From NCBI GenBank assembly GCA_026413225.1, contig CM048552.1, positions 137,405,053 through 137,469,052 on the forward strand: a stretch of 64,000 nt of DNA, given 5' to 3'. The position numbers were made by a program, and so were the translations under genes. The stretch is from Otis tarda (Eukaryota > Chordata > Aves > Otidiformes > Otididae). Below are positions 1 to 14,100 of this stretch, piece after piece. The notes below the pieces were generated by a model. That model was not told the DNA's origin. It was given only the letters and a program-made list of their open reading frames with translations, and ran no database searches. Every line of letters starts with the position of its first letter. Position 1 is the stretch's first letter.

Positions 1-1446
1 ATGTCACACTGCTGAAGAACACTGCAATACTAAGGGAAATTCACTGGAAGATTATTTTGCTGCCACAGGCATCTCTTGCATGCACTGAATTTTTACAAAC
101 TATTCATAACATGTGGCAAAACACACACAAGATAAATTAAAGAGTCAGGTTTTGGCAATTCCCACCCCAATGAAGGGAACAAATCCATTACGAGCTAAAA
201 GCTAAAATTTAAAACAAATCCCAAAAGCTCGATCAGCCAGACTAGCAAGTACCAACAGTTTGAACTGATTTCAAATATAGCTGTAGGTGTTGAACACTTT
301 GCAAATCAAGCCCTTGGCTTTCTCAGTTTTTTCTGCCATCTCCTTTGCTAAGACACAGCCTCCAGCTTCTCAGTTACTTGGGCTCATGATCTACACATTT
401 AATTTTATTCCTCCCTCACTTGCTCACAGTCCATATCCCATCTCATCTTGTAGATTTGACACTTTGTCTTCAAAGCAAAGAATTTCATTTACACCTTCAT
501 TACACTGTATCTTGACTAGAATATCTCAGAGTCCCACATCATTAAATGCCAGTGAACCTACAAAGAAGAAATCCTTCTAATTGCCCCAACTGCAGAAAGC
601 TTCGTAAAGAACTGCCATCTTCTGAAGCATCAAAGTCAATCAACAAGATAAATCCAGAGGAAACCTAAGTTCATGAGTTCTGAAGCTCACAGTACAGGTT
701 TTACGGACACTCCAGCAACCAAAGTATAAATTAAATAACCTAATAAAGCAATATCTCTTGATGAAAGTACATTAGGATGATCTCATACACCCCAGCAATC
801 TTATTGCAGGCACATAAAAGCTCTCTTTATGTAAGTTTAGGATAAATGTTCTTAAAAGTCTTCAGACCTGTAAAACTAAGCCAAAAAGAATGGCATAAAA
901 AAAAATGCTTAGTCTTAAAATGCTAAAATGCTCATTATTAATACTAATGAAGCAATATAATTTCCAGAACATCTTATCTTTATAAAAACACAGATAATTA
1001 AAGACAGAGCAAGTTTCTACATCCCGATATATCTAGTTCTCAAGCTATGAGATGTTTCTGACCTGCTTGCCTATCCCCTGAACATCAAGAATTTACCAGA
1101 ATACCAAATTATCGCTGCCAATCTTCAGTAAAGTTGAAAAGAAGAGAGCAGCAGAGGAAATTGCTTATATGTAAGGAAAATATTTTAGTTCAGGGATGTC
1201 AGGTACAGAGTGGCTGCCCTAAGAGAGACCCTGAAGCCGGGCAGAGCTGAGCAAGAGAAGAGGCAGTTGGGGCCTCATGAATCTCAAGCCTCCTAAAAGG
1301 CAATCCTACATCTTCCAGATGCATTTCTGGGCTACCACTAAATAAGCCCAGCAGGTTAGAAAAGCAGCATGAGAATGTTATTGAAAGTCAGAGTTGAATC
1401 ACTAGAATTACAGGGAGAAGGTCAAACAGAGGTGGGAAGGAAGGGG

Positions 1447-1475
<29 letters not shown>
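1447..1475 (+). repeat. Poly(A) tract, 29 bases
   Basis: Uninterrupted A run in the intron. A second run of 23 A lies at 1653-1675. Neither follows recognisable retrocopied sequence. Confidence 0.95.
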
Positions 1476-1479
<4 letters not shown>

Positions 1480-1652
1480 GAAAATATCTTGTAGGAGGAC
1501 ACCTTTTAAACTCCAAAATGTAGGTGCCAACCAATTGCGGCCCTTATGCCCTGAGCAAGGCACCAACTGAATGACAAGGGGTGAGAAGCCCCTGGGCCCT
1601 GCCACCTGGGTTAGAAGAGCTCAACAGGGTCTTTTCTTGTCTTTAAGGAAAG

Positions 1653-1675
1653 AAAAAAAAAAAAAAAAAAAAAAA
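1653..1675 (+). repeat. Poly(A) tract, 23 bases
   Basis: Uninterrupted A run, 177 bp after the tract at 1447-1475. Confidence 0.95.
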
Positions 1676-4078
1676 GGCAAAAATCTGTCTCCTAGGGTTT
1701 GAAGGAATGTTCATTGTTCTCAGTAAGTGTGTTTGTTTTTTCTTCAGGCTGGCAATGCACTGACGGCAGGGAGCATTCAGTTACCCCCTCTGAGTTTTCA
1801 TTTCAGCAGGGAGACTACACATTCCACACAGTGCAAGCTTCCAAAGAGACTTTGGCTGTGCAAAACAACATTAATAAAAAAAAAAACTCAAAAAAAAAAA
1901 AAAAATCAAAACCTAGATACAAAGCTGAAGCCATCCTCGTGAAAGCTAGAAGTGGCTTTCTTAGTACCTTGCCTCCAGATCAACTGCAGCTAGGGAGCAT
2001 AAAAACTACATATTCATTCACAGTAAAAGTCTCCTCAAGCTGAAAAAATTTAAACGTAAATCTTCCTTACTGGTTTTACCGCAGATCCCCAAATGGCTGC
2101 ATGAATGTGATTCCACTTGACAACACACTTTTAAGTGGAAAGGGCAATGCTAGCTAGACAAGAAAAATACAATTTCTTCAGTTACACTAAAAAGTCCTTC
2201 AGTCATAATAACTGAAAAAAACCCAAACAAACAAACCAAAACACCAAATCAAAAAAGCTTTAGACATATTTAAAGAAATATAGTAAACAAAAACATAAAG
2301 AAACATAGTAAAAAACAAAAACCATGAGGAAGAGAAAATTCTCCAAAAACATTGCCCTACTAACCTGGCTTCTTGGCACAAACTTGGACAGTGCCATCCA
2401 GCTTCTCCAGGTTTTCTCTTTTTTTGTTCACTAGTCTTTCCATTTATTGTTTTTATTTATTCAACTGCTGATAAACTTTCCATCTCAGCAGATCTTCAAT
2501 AGAAGCGTAAATCCCAACCAAAATACATAAACATTTTAGAACTAGCAAATACACTTGAAAATTTCACAACCATTTTTCACAACTCAAGCACGAATGTATT
2601 TCACTCACCCGTTTATAGAGTTAACTATGCTATGCCGTGTTCAGGATTTAAGGCCATATTATTTATCTTAGTAAGGTCCAGTCTCTTCTGAATTTCAAGT
2701 GCCCAGAAAAACTAACAGTCAATAGCTGAAAATAAAGCCTTGAAAATGCACTTCAAGATGAAGTCTTTCAAGAACAGTCAACAAGAAGAGATCTGCCTCC
2801 ATCACTGTCGGCAGGCAGATACGACGGGACGTAACCCTGAACAGCCCCTCCGCTCAGTCTGGAGTACTTGCGGGAACTGAATGCCCGTAAAGTATATATC
2901 TTAACATTTTTATAGCAATAGCAGGAAACACAGGGCACATACAAGAAAAACAATCAGCACCTTATATTTTCTTATAAATAACAGACATAAGCCTTCAAAA
3001 CGTAGCTGTAGTTATGCTGCCTATCTTGGATGAGTAAAGAACAGCTCTACAGAAACGCCCTCAAATCATGCTTTTGATAGGTATTAACAAATTACATCCT
3101 TCCCACTATGCTAAATTAACAAGAGTAAACACCATGACTTCCTATCCTTAACAGGGATGTTGATATTGCTACAAAAAAAAAGTGTTTTCCAGAGGAGATG
3201 AAAAGGATGTTTGTTGACGAAAAGCATCTGTTTAGACAGTCTCCAACTCTCACCCTGCTGTCCCCGATGACCTCCCTATGGCCAAGAGCAAAGGCAAACT
3301 TTGGGATCAGGGAGAACTGGAACCGCAGACTTCTGTCGTCATGACGTTATCTACATTAACTGTCATATCTTCCCAAATTTATTTTTGCATATAAAATATC
3401 ATATCCACAAAACAGGAAGAGACTGATAGAACTGATACAAGACACAGATGTAGATAATGGTTAGAATTTTTTTAAAAAGTGATTGAAAAAAAAAAAACCA
3501 CACTTATAACTCTGGTATATGAAATTCTTCCTGTGAAAAGGAGAAAGTGCCTTGAAATGCTGGAAGAGTTGAGCTGTGGAGGGAGGTCTAACAGCTAGAT
3601 ACACAAACACATTCAAAGGACACTTAAAAGTCTGTATTTCCACTGCTGGTAACACATGTGAAAGGGAAAATAAAGGTCTACTTCTGCAGCTTTAAAATGC
3701 TGCAGTGTTGATGGGGAGCACCACTTCTAGAATGTGACCCCTTCACTTCTGTGTTTATCAGGGCTGATGCTTTACTTAAAATACCCACATTCTTCTACAG
3801 GCACCTGTATAAACAAGCAGGAGACAGGTTGGGGAAATGCCATGTCACACAAGAGACCTAGTTTTGTTTACAATGATGACAGTTTCTTGTCCATGCTCTC
3901 TCTGGATAGTGTGGGAGACGGGATGGAAACCCAAACCCAGAGACAAACACCGGAAAAAAACAGCACTATTTATCAGTGCTCTGCTATGGGCCATGATAAA
4001 CTATTTTATTATAATTCACTTCTCATGCAGCCAAGAAATGATTCTGTGGTTGTTTGTCTTACGAGCATCCAACATGGG

Positions 4079-4096
4079 TTTTTTTTTTTTTTTTTT
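4079..4096 (+). repeat. Poly(T) tract, 18 bases
   Basis: Uninterrupted T run on the plus strand, one of the few long T runs in the left half. Confidence 0.95.
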
Positions 4097-4783
4097 AAAA
4101 CTAACAATCTTTGTATGAACAAGTAAAATGTAGGAAGTGTTAACTATTTTGATTTGCACTGAGTTAAACAAAGAAGAAATACCTTTACAGTTCAAGTCTG
4201 GCATTTGTGTAACTTTGTGGAATCAGCATAAAAGTGACAGAACTGACCTAACTCCAGCTATACGTTCTGCCAGTGCAGCCTGGGTGGCAAGGGCTGCATT
4301 CACCAGCAAGACTCATGGGTCAGATCGAGGCAGGATAAAACAGGGGTGCAAACTGCAATGGGATCAAACTGATCCAAAGAGAATGGATGTGTATACGCAA
4401 GGCATCTCGCACAGGTATGCATGCACTAGAAGCTGGGCAAGGCCAACACACTTGATTTTATATTCTTTTGCATTCTTTCTCTCCTACTTGTGATTTGGTA
4501 CTTAGATATTAAAGAGACTGTTGGAAGGACACCTTCCAAATCTCAAGACAGGGAACTAACTCTATCCCCACTTTACAGATGAGCTCAGAAGCATATATGG
4601 AAAAAACAGCCCAAAACGATGGAGGATATGTGTGGCAAAGTGAGTCCAACAAGCAGCAGTAACGACCCAACATGAACTTCAAGGAACATCATACAAAGAA
4701 AGCTTAACTATGTGCTACCAACTTTCAAAATCTGGGCCTATCCAGTACTATTCAATACTATTAACTTGGCAGTCGCTGCAGTT

Positions 4784-5136
4784 ATAGAATCGTAGAATCA
4801 TAGAATGGTTAGGGTTGGAAGGGACCCTCAAGGGTCGTCTAGTCCAACCCCCCCTGCAAGGAGCAGGGATCTCCAACCAGATCAGAGCCCCTCTCCAACC
4901 AGGTTGCTCAGAGCCCCGTCCAACCTGCCCTTGAATGTTTCCAGGGATGGAGCATCCATCCACCACCTCTCTGGGCAAATCCAGTGTTCTACCACTCTCA
5001 TTGTAAAAAATTTCTTCCTAATATCTAATGTAAATCTACCTCCCTCTATTTTAAAACCATTACCCCTTGTCCTGTCACAACAGGCCCTACTGAACATTCT
5101 CTCCCCATCTTTCCTGTAGGCCCCTTTCTCCTATAG
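4784..5136 (-). mobile_element. CR1 LINE 3' fragment, minus orientation
   Basis: The plus strand starts with the reverse complement of the CR1 3' tail (TAGAATCATAGAATGG) followed by GGTTGGAAGGGACC and the TCTAGTCCAACC block. Similarity to the CR1 3' untranslated region and the end of ORF2 continues to about 5136 (a CCTTGTCCTGTCACAACAGG segment, then CCCATCTTTCCTGTAGGCCC). It is strongly 5'-truncated, as most CR1 copies are. Open frames inside it are not genes. Confidence 0.93.
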
Positions 5137-8100
5137 TTTGCTCAGGCACATAAGTAAGTATCCGCTGCATTTGGCGACACTCTACCTTAATACAGCAGCC
5201 AGAACTTCCCTCATGCCCACTATGACCATTTCACACCCCATCAACCATTGCCCATACCTCCTCTTCCTCAGATTGTTTTTAAACATCACAGCAAACAGCA
5301 CTAAATTTTAGGAGAGTTTAGTCTAGGGCTATGTATGTCCCTAACAGCAGTTTCTTTCTTCCCTAGACCTTATGGCAATGGCTCACGGTCTCCGTCACAG
5401 GACCTCCGAACAGGCAGAGAAACCTGCCTTGGCCAGCTGCTCTTTCGGTGTTCCTCATTGTGCCACGCAGACCGTGAGCTGGCAGGAGCGCTGCCTTCTG
5501 TCAACAGGTGGCTCTTAAAAATCAATTTGGAAACATTTTTTTTAAAGGGTAGAGTTCAGTAGTAGGACACAGTCTATCATGGCCCTTTAATTGCTCTTTA
5601 TCTGGTGTATTTAGACATTTGGATATTTGCCCAGCAATCTTTTTTTTTTTTTTGTCTTTGTCTTTTGTTTTAAAGCAAGCATCATGTTTTTAAAAGCTGT
5701 CACTTGGTTCAGTTCTTTAAGTATTTATTCAGTTTTTATAATTGTGTCTACTCCACTGTTTTGATTAAGGGCTTGCTGTCGCTTCCACTAGAACAGGCCA
5801 TTTTTGTGGGGGATTTATTACAGCTGTAAAAACTGACTCCAGGCTCAAAATTAACTTCAGAGTTCCTCAAACCAGAAGTGTGGTTTTTACCAAAAGTATG
5901 GTAAAACACCCACCATTTCGCTTTAAAAAAATTAATACATATACATAAAATGATTAATACTTTATTCCAACTTTAATTCAAAACAATACCTACCACTAGG
6001 CTGTGAGAAAACCTTTCTGATTATAAATCATCGGTTACTATTTCTAAGAGGATATAGTTGTTGTATCTTAGTCTATTTAAAGCATAAGGTCATTATTAGC
6101 TCTGCAAATTGATGACCAAGTAAAGTATTTGAAGTTAAAAATGTAATGAATCTTTGCCCCAGGAAATAACAATCACAATTTCCACATGAAAAAGTATCAG
6201 GACATAAGACTTCATGTAGATGTATAGGTTTTAAAAACTGAACTACAAATGTTTATTTTGAAAGTTTTTTCAAAGTGATTCCATTGTTTCAGTAACAGAA
6301 GCTGGAAACATTTCACCACTCCTGAACACTTGCCCTAGAACTAAAAAAAAAAAAAGCCAGAACTAAAAACCACCTTGATGCTTTGAAAGCACAGAGCTAA
6401 TATATCAGGAAAAGGACGGTGGGGCTGCTTAGTGTCAGGGATTTTTTTTTTTTGCTATTAGTACTTAAGCTTTGCTAGACAAATTTTACAGCTCCTAAAT
6501 AAAATTCCATCTCAGTGAGATTTACCACAATAGCATTTAGAAACATATCCAGGCCTTTTCAGCGCACATAACCCACACCAGCAGGCCTGCATATATTCCA
6601 CCAGCACAGAGCAACTAAACAGGTAGTAGTCTTTAGACTACTTAGTCTTTAGAGATTTTTATATGCAAGAGCCCCCCTGGGGCAGCACAAGTCCTCGGGC
6701 AAGCTTTCCAGCCCTTACAATCCTGACAGCCCCAGGCTGGTATCCATGCAAAAGGAAAGCAAAAATGGACCCAGCTTACCTGGAGTAAGAGTAAGGCTAC
6801 GATAAAAGTCAAAAAGATGGAGATCCTGGAAGGAGGGGTGGTGGAAGATGCCTGCTGTCGAAGCTGATCCTGAACCTGGAGAACCTCACTCCCATCCCTC
6901 CCTCACACCAACATGCGTGTAACACTTGCAAAGTATAGCTCAAGTTTCATTTTTTTTTCTAGCATCTCATCAACATCTAGACATGCTTCTGCTGCTGTTG
7001 CTTAGTACAGCATTCGTCCAGGCAAGCTGTACACGTCTTATTCAATAATTACTGAAAAATAACTCCCATTTATTTTTAGCTGAGAGTTTGTTTTGCATTT
7101 TACAGAAGCTAAGGGCATCCAAGCCAGAGGAACCCATCTGAACTCACGGATATGGTACACTGTTCTTAAAGATACCTTCCTATTTTTTTTCCAAAATGTC
7201 AAAATAACCTGTATAGAAAGAAGCACATAACTGTGCCATGAAAAAAAAAATAACCAGAAGGTCAAAAGAGAACTTCTTTCTCTATATGCAGTTTACTTAT
7301 TTTAACAAATCTTCTACCAGAGAAGTTTGAAAGGGTTAGCTTATCTGTATTTACTTGTGCAAGTTTACTTATGGATAGTTATATATAGACAGGCTGTTTA
7401 TACATGTAATCTGTGCAGTTAACATTAAGCACTTTTATAGGTCTACATTTTTGTATTTTCAGTTACTACGAACAATGATAAGAATGGTTAAAAAAGAGGT
7501 TATGCATAGAAACAACTCGCATTTTATCTTTTCAAACTGATAACAGGAACAGATTTCCAAGAGGAAAAATACAACCTGACAAAGTAATCTTTACGATCAT
7601 AAGGTTCAAGGCTTTTTACTTTGCAAGTACCATATACTTCCAACAAGGCTGGCTTATCTTTCTGCCTTCCTGTCCATCCCAGGAAAATAATGTCACAGCT
7701 TGCCAATGTGCCCTTGACAGTAGCATACCGAATACAACCCAATAACCTGTAAAACACCACTGCATAACTAGGGAAAGGGTAGGACTTACTGACAAATCAA
7801 AGAAAAAAAATACGGAGTGTGTCTGTATGGTTATGTAGATATGGTTGTGCATTAATTACAAAGAAAAAGTCCAGTTTCATCAGCTTACAGTTTGTGAAGA
7901 ATTTCGACATGCCTTAAAGGGAGACACTGAAAGATCTAGGAGACAGCAATATAATACATGCTGAAATGAAGTTAATCTGTTTCATTCAATCAGTCTACAT
8001 GTAATCTTTTACATAAAATTTAAGTTGCATCTCTGCCTATGTCTAAAAACTGCAGTGGTTTCCAGAAAAAAGCAACACTTCTAGACACAGGTAGCACTGA

Positions 8101-11100
8101 TTAAGACCCAGTAACACAAAAAACTGCTTCATCATCTGTTAGTTTCAAAAAGCACTGTGATGGGTCTGCCAAAAGACACAGAAATTTTAGAAACAGTGTT
8201 AGGTTTCCTTCCATTTTTGTTGTAGTATAGATGCTAATTTTTCAGACAGTGAGAAAGTATAACATTCCCCAATAATTGCTGCAAGAATAGTCTTACCTAG
8301 TCCTGAAAACCTTGTTTTATCACAAAAGTGACAGTTACCACTGAAGTATTAATTTAGGAACCCACTGCTACACAGAGTGAGCAGAACACAACGTTACATT
8401 TCCAAGCAACAGTCTAGCAGACATAAGCATTAACGAGAATTGAATGACCCGCTCTCAAAGACTGACAGCAATTTCTTCATCAAAAACTCCTCCTTTGCAC
8501 TGCTACTCAACCTAAAAAAAAAACCAAAAACCCACCAACAAAAAACTAACCCCCAAAACCTCACTAAGCTGCTGAATTTTAAAGCAAGTTAATTCCCTTA
8601 CCCATTTCTCTAAAAAGAAAACTCTCAAAAGAAGGGTGAGCCCCTCCTACAATATGAGTTTGCTGACAACAGACTTTGTTTTTTGCATCAACTTTTGCTT
8701 ATTCAAAAATTTATATTCAGGCTCACAGAGCACCCAAATTACAGACTGAAACCTTCCTTTGCCACCATCTTCCTCAGCAATTCCAATACTTACAGCTAAG
8801 TTAAATCAACAAGATGTATTTATTCCTTTCTCTCCCATCCCAGTGTTAAAATAGGCAACAAACCCTAAAGCTGTCTTAATTCATCATTTGATAATTTATA
8901 CAACCACATTTACTGTAAGTACGTAGTACTTAAAACTGAATAGATGCAGATATCTGTTGCTGCTCTACCAAATCCATGTTTATGCTGTGCACTCTGTATG
9001 CAATCCCAATTCTCCTTTCTTAAAGCAATAAAAAGTCGGAAGCTAGTGGGATGACCCTCAAGAAAACAAAAATGCATATTATTACAGAAACAAAAAACGT
9101 CTGGGTAACCTCACCCTTACTTTCTCCTCTGTTCTTATTTATTAGCAGGCCAGTAAAGGAAGTGCATTTTCTCCCACTCCACTTTCACCCAGAATTCAAA
9201 CACGAAAAGATGAAGCAAGCAAACACTAAATATGGCATTAAATGTATTTCTCTAGGGCAGGAGCTGCAATGCAATTGCTTCTAAAATTATCAAACAAGGT
9301 TCACAAAGCAAGTTACAGAAAGGACTGCACGGCAGTTTCTGCCCAAGCTGTTCCATCTTGTCACCTTGCAGTGTCTGAGCTTACTGCTATGGTCAGGCAC
9401 CAGAGGGTCACTGTTAAAAGAGACAGACTGCTAATACAACCAATGTAAATCTCTCATGATGCCACAGTAATAAAAGCCAAAAGTATATAAATAAAAACCC
9501 TATCAGTGTTTTTATGCAGTTTATTGACAAGATGAAATAGTACCCACCTACCTTCCTAGGGCACACACTCATCTGAGCAGGGCATGAAACATTCACGTAG
9601 CTAGAATTAAGCACCAACATCTTAAGCCTCTTCTGAGTCAGGAACTTGAAAAAAAGCAAAATCCTATTCTGTGGAGAGGGACTAATCTATAGCAATTTAT
9701 ACCCCTAGGCATCATTCACATTATCCTGCTCTTTTTCCCCTAACCATCAGCACTCTGTTGCCACGTATTTCAGATTTAAAAAACCACAAATCTTTCTTAA
9801 AAAAAGAAATTTTCATTTTTTCTAAGCAGACCTAGGTGTTCAGAATTTTAGGTTCTTCATTTTATGTAGTTGTCCTATATACCATTCCTTACAATTCCAT
9901 TACTTAATATCATCATGGAACACTAGAAGAAATTCCTTCCTAATTAAAAATTTACCATAGAAATTAGATATGCAAGCGTTTTTGGCATCTCTGCAAGTAT
10001 CTTGCCACCTTTTCTCTATTTCAGAGGTCTAATTCTTCCTATGATTAATGAGAGATAATTAACTAATTATACTGGGTCATGTAATTCATACTTACATGAC
10101 AAAGGTTATTTTTTCTTAAGAAATTATAGGATTGTGCTGTGAATTAGCAACTAATGCACCAAAATCATCATGGATTAAAATAATGGAAATTTACACAAAA
10201 CAGACAAATAGGACCTTCAAAAAGCTGCATGGATTTAGCAGTAAATTGTGAGGTAGCGCAGGAGAAATTCTTATATTCTGAAATTAGAGTACACTTACTG
10301 CTCTAAATGGACTTTTTTTCAAATTGGCTTTCATTCATAGCTCTTTTTCAAAAGCTTCATTGTATAACACATGTTGCTGACATAATTAGCTCTAAGAGCA
10401 GGCACATTACTCCAAAGACTTAAAAAAAAAAGTTTTAAAGAAATATCAAAACATTACACATGCAATTAGTTGCTTTTCCTGATTAAGAAAGGATATATTT
10501 AATTATGACAAAACTACTCAATTTGACAAACATCTGTATTTCTGTTTGGCAAAAGTATCTGTCATATGTATAGATGCACTTACTAAAAGACATATCCTGT
10601 TCATGAAGCACAAGTCCCAACTCCACCACACAGCCCTTGCTGAAGTATGAGTGGAATTTTGGGAAAGAATGTTTGTACAATAATTCTTGCAGAACAGGAG
10701 AAAATTTATAATGATACTTCTATTTTCCCACATCAGTGGTGGGACCACTGTGTATGCACATGTGCACGTCATCATACGTGTGGCTTATGTCTCCCACTGC
10801 TGCCTATGCTGGTGAACACAAACAGTTCCCAGAAGCATGTATTCCAGCACTATGCAAACATACCAGTGAAAAATTCTTGTCATCCGCCAGTTTAGGATGT
10901 CAGCATTGCCAGGAGGTTGACTGTTGTAAATACTGCACTGCACAAGAGATTTTCAACTTGCACATCTTGATAACTGACAGATCATTAAAGACTGCCGGTA
11001 CTGGGGTTCTGAACTGAGCCTGTAACATGATTAAGGAAACTGAGTATTTTGTGGAACCCACAAGATACTGTCTGTATTATTTATGAACGTCATGAAACAG

Positions 11101-14100
11101 CTGTTTTCCTTCGAGACAAGCCACGTTTTAAAAGCCTAGTGCTGAAGTATGCAAGAGCTGGGAGCAGAGCAGTATTTTAACCCACTGTTTGGTAGTCCTG
11201 ACAATTTCCCACAGGCATATTCTGATGACCATCTTCAGAGAAAAGCAACATGGTCTTCTGGAAGGCCTGCCCACTGTATACAGCACTTACATTCAAAACT
11301 TGCCTTTCATTCTCAAGCCTGTCACCACAGCCTGCCTTCCCCCAAAAGCATACTCTGAGCAGACACCTGATTCTGAAAATGGTGACGTGCAAAGGATTGC
11401 CTAGACAAAACCTCTGCTTTTTGTTTTATGCATAACATCTATGCACGTATGCTGAGATTGAGTCGCAAAGCAGGAGTATTTTTGTAAATATCAACTTGGA
11501 GGTTGAAATTTCAAAGCAAATCCTAAGCTCATCCTGCAAAGATCGTTAGGTCCCAAAGCATTACAGGACTTAGCTAAATGTCTAGCTCAGCAATAACACC
11601 TGTCATCATTAAAAACCACAGAGAAACAATCTACTCTTCTGAATAATACTCAAATATTTAAACTGCATCCTATATTACAACAGCTACATCCTGTAGAATT
11701 TCATTTGCACTGTATTTAAATTTTCTCTGAAATCAGTAATTTTTACACCTTAGGTTGTAGGAAAATCTTTTATTAAGATTTCTTTTTTTTATGATGGTAG
11801 GAAGAAAGTTGAATGTTTGACTAAACTAACAACTGCAAAGCCTTCTGCTTTCCAAACGAAACAGACAACACATTTCTGCATCGTTTGCTGTGGGGACAGA
11901 GGCCGACCAGCCTTCTACAGGGTTAACTCAACATTTTGTGATTCAGGAAACTGGAGTATCAGGTGAAGAGTCTGTTATGCACCTAGGACTATGATCAGCA
12001 TTACATTAATTGCATCACAAACTCAGTCATGAGGATGAAAACTTTATTTTTTTTTTTTTTAATAAAAACTTCATTTGGAGGCATGTAATTCCAATAATAC
12101 TTTGATTTCTGAAGATGCCTGTCACCTTTGCTCATGCCTGCCTTCATTCTGGATCACCGATTGTGCAGGCTTAGACATCAGTGGTACACAGCTACCTGCA
12201 GAGCTGAACCACTTCACTTCCAGAAACTTGGGCAACGTTTTGCATTCTTAGGTAAATCCATTATCCAACTGGGTCTTCTACCATTTCCCAGCTGAAGCTT
12301 AAAATCTATAGCTCAAGCTTACTTCAGGCTGTGGGTTAGTCTATGCAATCTTTCCAACAAGGTAGTTCATTGCCTTCTTTTACTTTAGAAATAACAGGCT
12401 GTTTCTCAAAATTTGGCTGAATGGATGCATTTTTATCCACTAGGAAATCCTTCCTGGGATTCCTCATTCATAGTTGCCTGAAGAATAAGTGGGTGTACTA
12501 TAAGATGCTGAAAAAAATTAATTGTAGAGAGTGGTAGATCACCGAGTGGTTCTCTCAGTAGTTACGCTGAGGGCTGGGCTGCAGCTGAATAGGTTGGGTT
12601 TTTAGTTGGAGTATTTCCCCTCCTTTAAATGCTAATGACGCAGCAATACATTTTAATCTCAATTTCTTAGGAAGGGGCTTTGGAAAAGACATTCTCTCAG
12701 CCAAAGATTTGACAGATGTGGCATATTCATAGAGAAGCGTAACTGCAGATTTCTCTCTCTGCTTCCACTAATATGTGTGTGCTTTACGCTACTCATTATT
12801 GAGTTAAATACTGGGATCTGAAATCTGTACTTAAGACTGCACACTCATCTCTTCCAAAAAGCATCCCAGTCATGGTCTGCAAAAAAAAAAACAAAAAAAC
12901 AAACCCACACACATTCCCTTTGTACTCTCACCCCAGCCTTGTCTGGGATTCCTTGACAGGAGTGAGGAGCACCACAATGACCCAGCATCCAGCCTGGTGA
13001 TTAGGGCAGTCTCCCAGCTGTAGGAGGTGTGGGTTCAAACCCCCCAGGCAGAAGAAGGAAGCTCTCCTACTTTCTGGGCAGGCATTCCAACATTTGGATA
13101 ACACACAAAAGATGAGCAAGCACCACTTCACTGTTGCCTACTCTGGCTTAGTTTTAAAAGAAGAGTAATTAGTAGATCACAATTCAGAAAAAGGAAGAAA
13201 AAAAAGAACAGGGTGATGAGAGAAGAAATAGGAGTTCACCCTAAACTTGTGGTTTGTAAGTTCACTTTGCTACTGCAGTCCTGACTCTCCTCTTTGAATG
13301 AAGGGAGGCAGGGGGTAGCACGTGGAATTCAGACTGTTTCTATGTTCAGATGTACATGTTGGGATATTTCTTCAAGTAGCTCCTTGCTTGACAAGGAAAT
13401 TTTTGTATTACCCATTTCAAGCACTTATCTACTATAGACTCTAGGTACACAGGCTCTAGGAGCTAAAAGTCAGACACTGTAATGACCAACTTGTAAGCCT
13501 CTGTATTTTTGTGTTTGGCCTAGCTATGCACCTGAAGGCCAGTTAGCGTATTTTTAAGTATTTGTCATCTCAGCTCCTGAAGATGAACCTTGCTATTTTT
13601 GCCAAGAACTACAACTCCCCTTTTAACAGGTAAAACAAGTGGTATACCTAAGGGTAGATTTGGAGCTTTTGCTTGTTTGTTTTTAATATCAAAAAAGTAT
13701 ATTACTACTACAGATTAAAGTTGAGGGCTGTTCAAAATAAGAACATACTGCAAGCCTCTTACCAAGCAGGGCAGTACAAAACCACTGGGATTTTAATTTT
13801 TTTGGTCTTTTTTTCAGACAGCTATCCCCATTTCCTGTGTTGTTCTTAGTTTCTCCATCTCAAGAACAGGTAAGGACTATGAGAAATGTGCGTTCAGATG
13901 GCTTAGTTCCTCCTGTTTATGTACATCTAGCGTTTCAGAAATGCAGGTCTGTACCTTCACAGGCACCTTTGGGGAGAGAAAAGCACTACACAGACACACC
14001 AGAAAGACATGCCAGCTATATGAATTTGAAGGAGAGTTGCACCAGTGGTGGTGTTTTTTGTTCTTGTCTCTACAGGTGCAGATGTGCCTTCTGGGAGTAG

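Larger units (their letters stand above)
1..4783. other. Intronic sequence without recognised gene
   Basis: AT-rich, with the A and T tracts listed separately. Open frames up to 130 codons are present but overlap homopolymer runs, lack splice-bounded structure and resemble no family I know. Confidence 0.7.

Noticed and set aside
1447-1675. Long A tracts as tails of processed pseudogenes
   Set aside because: No retrocopied gene sequence or flanking target duplication is seen before any of the A tracts in the window.
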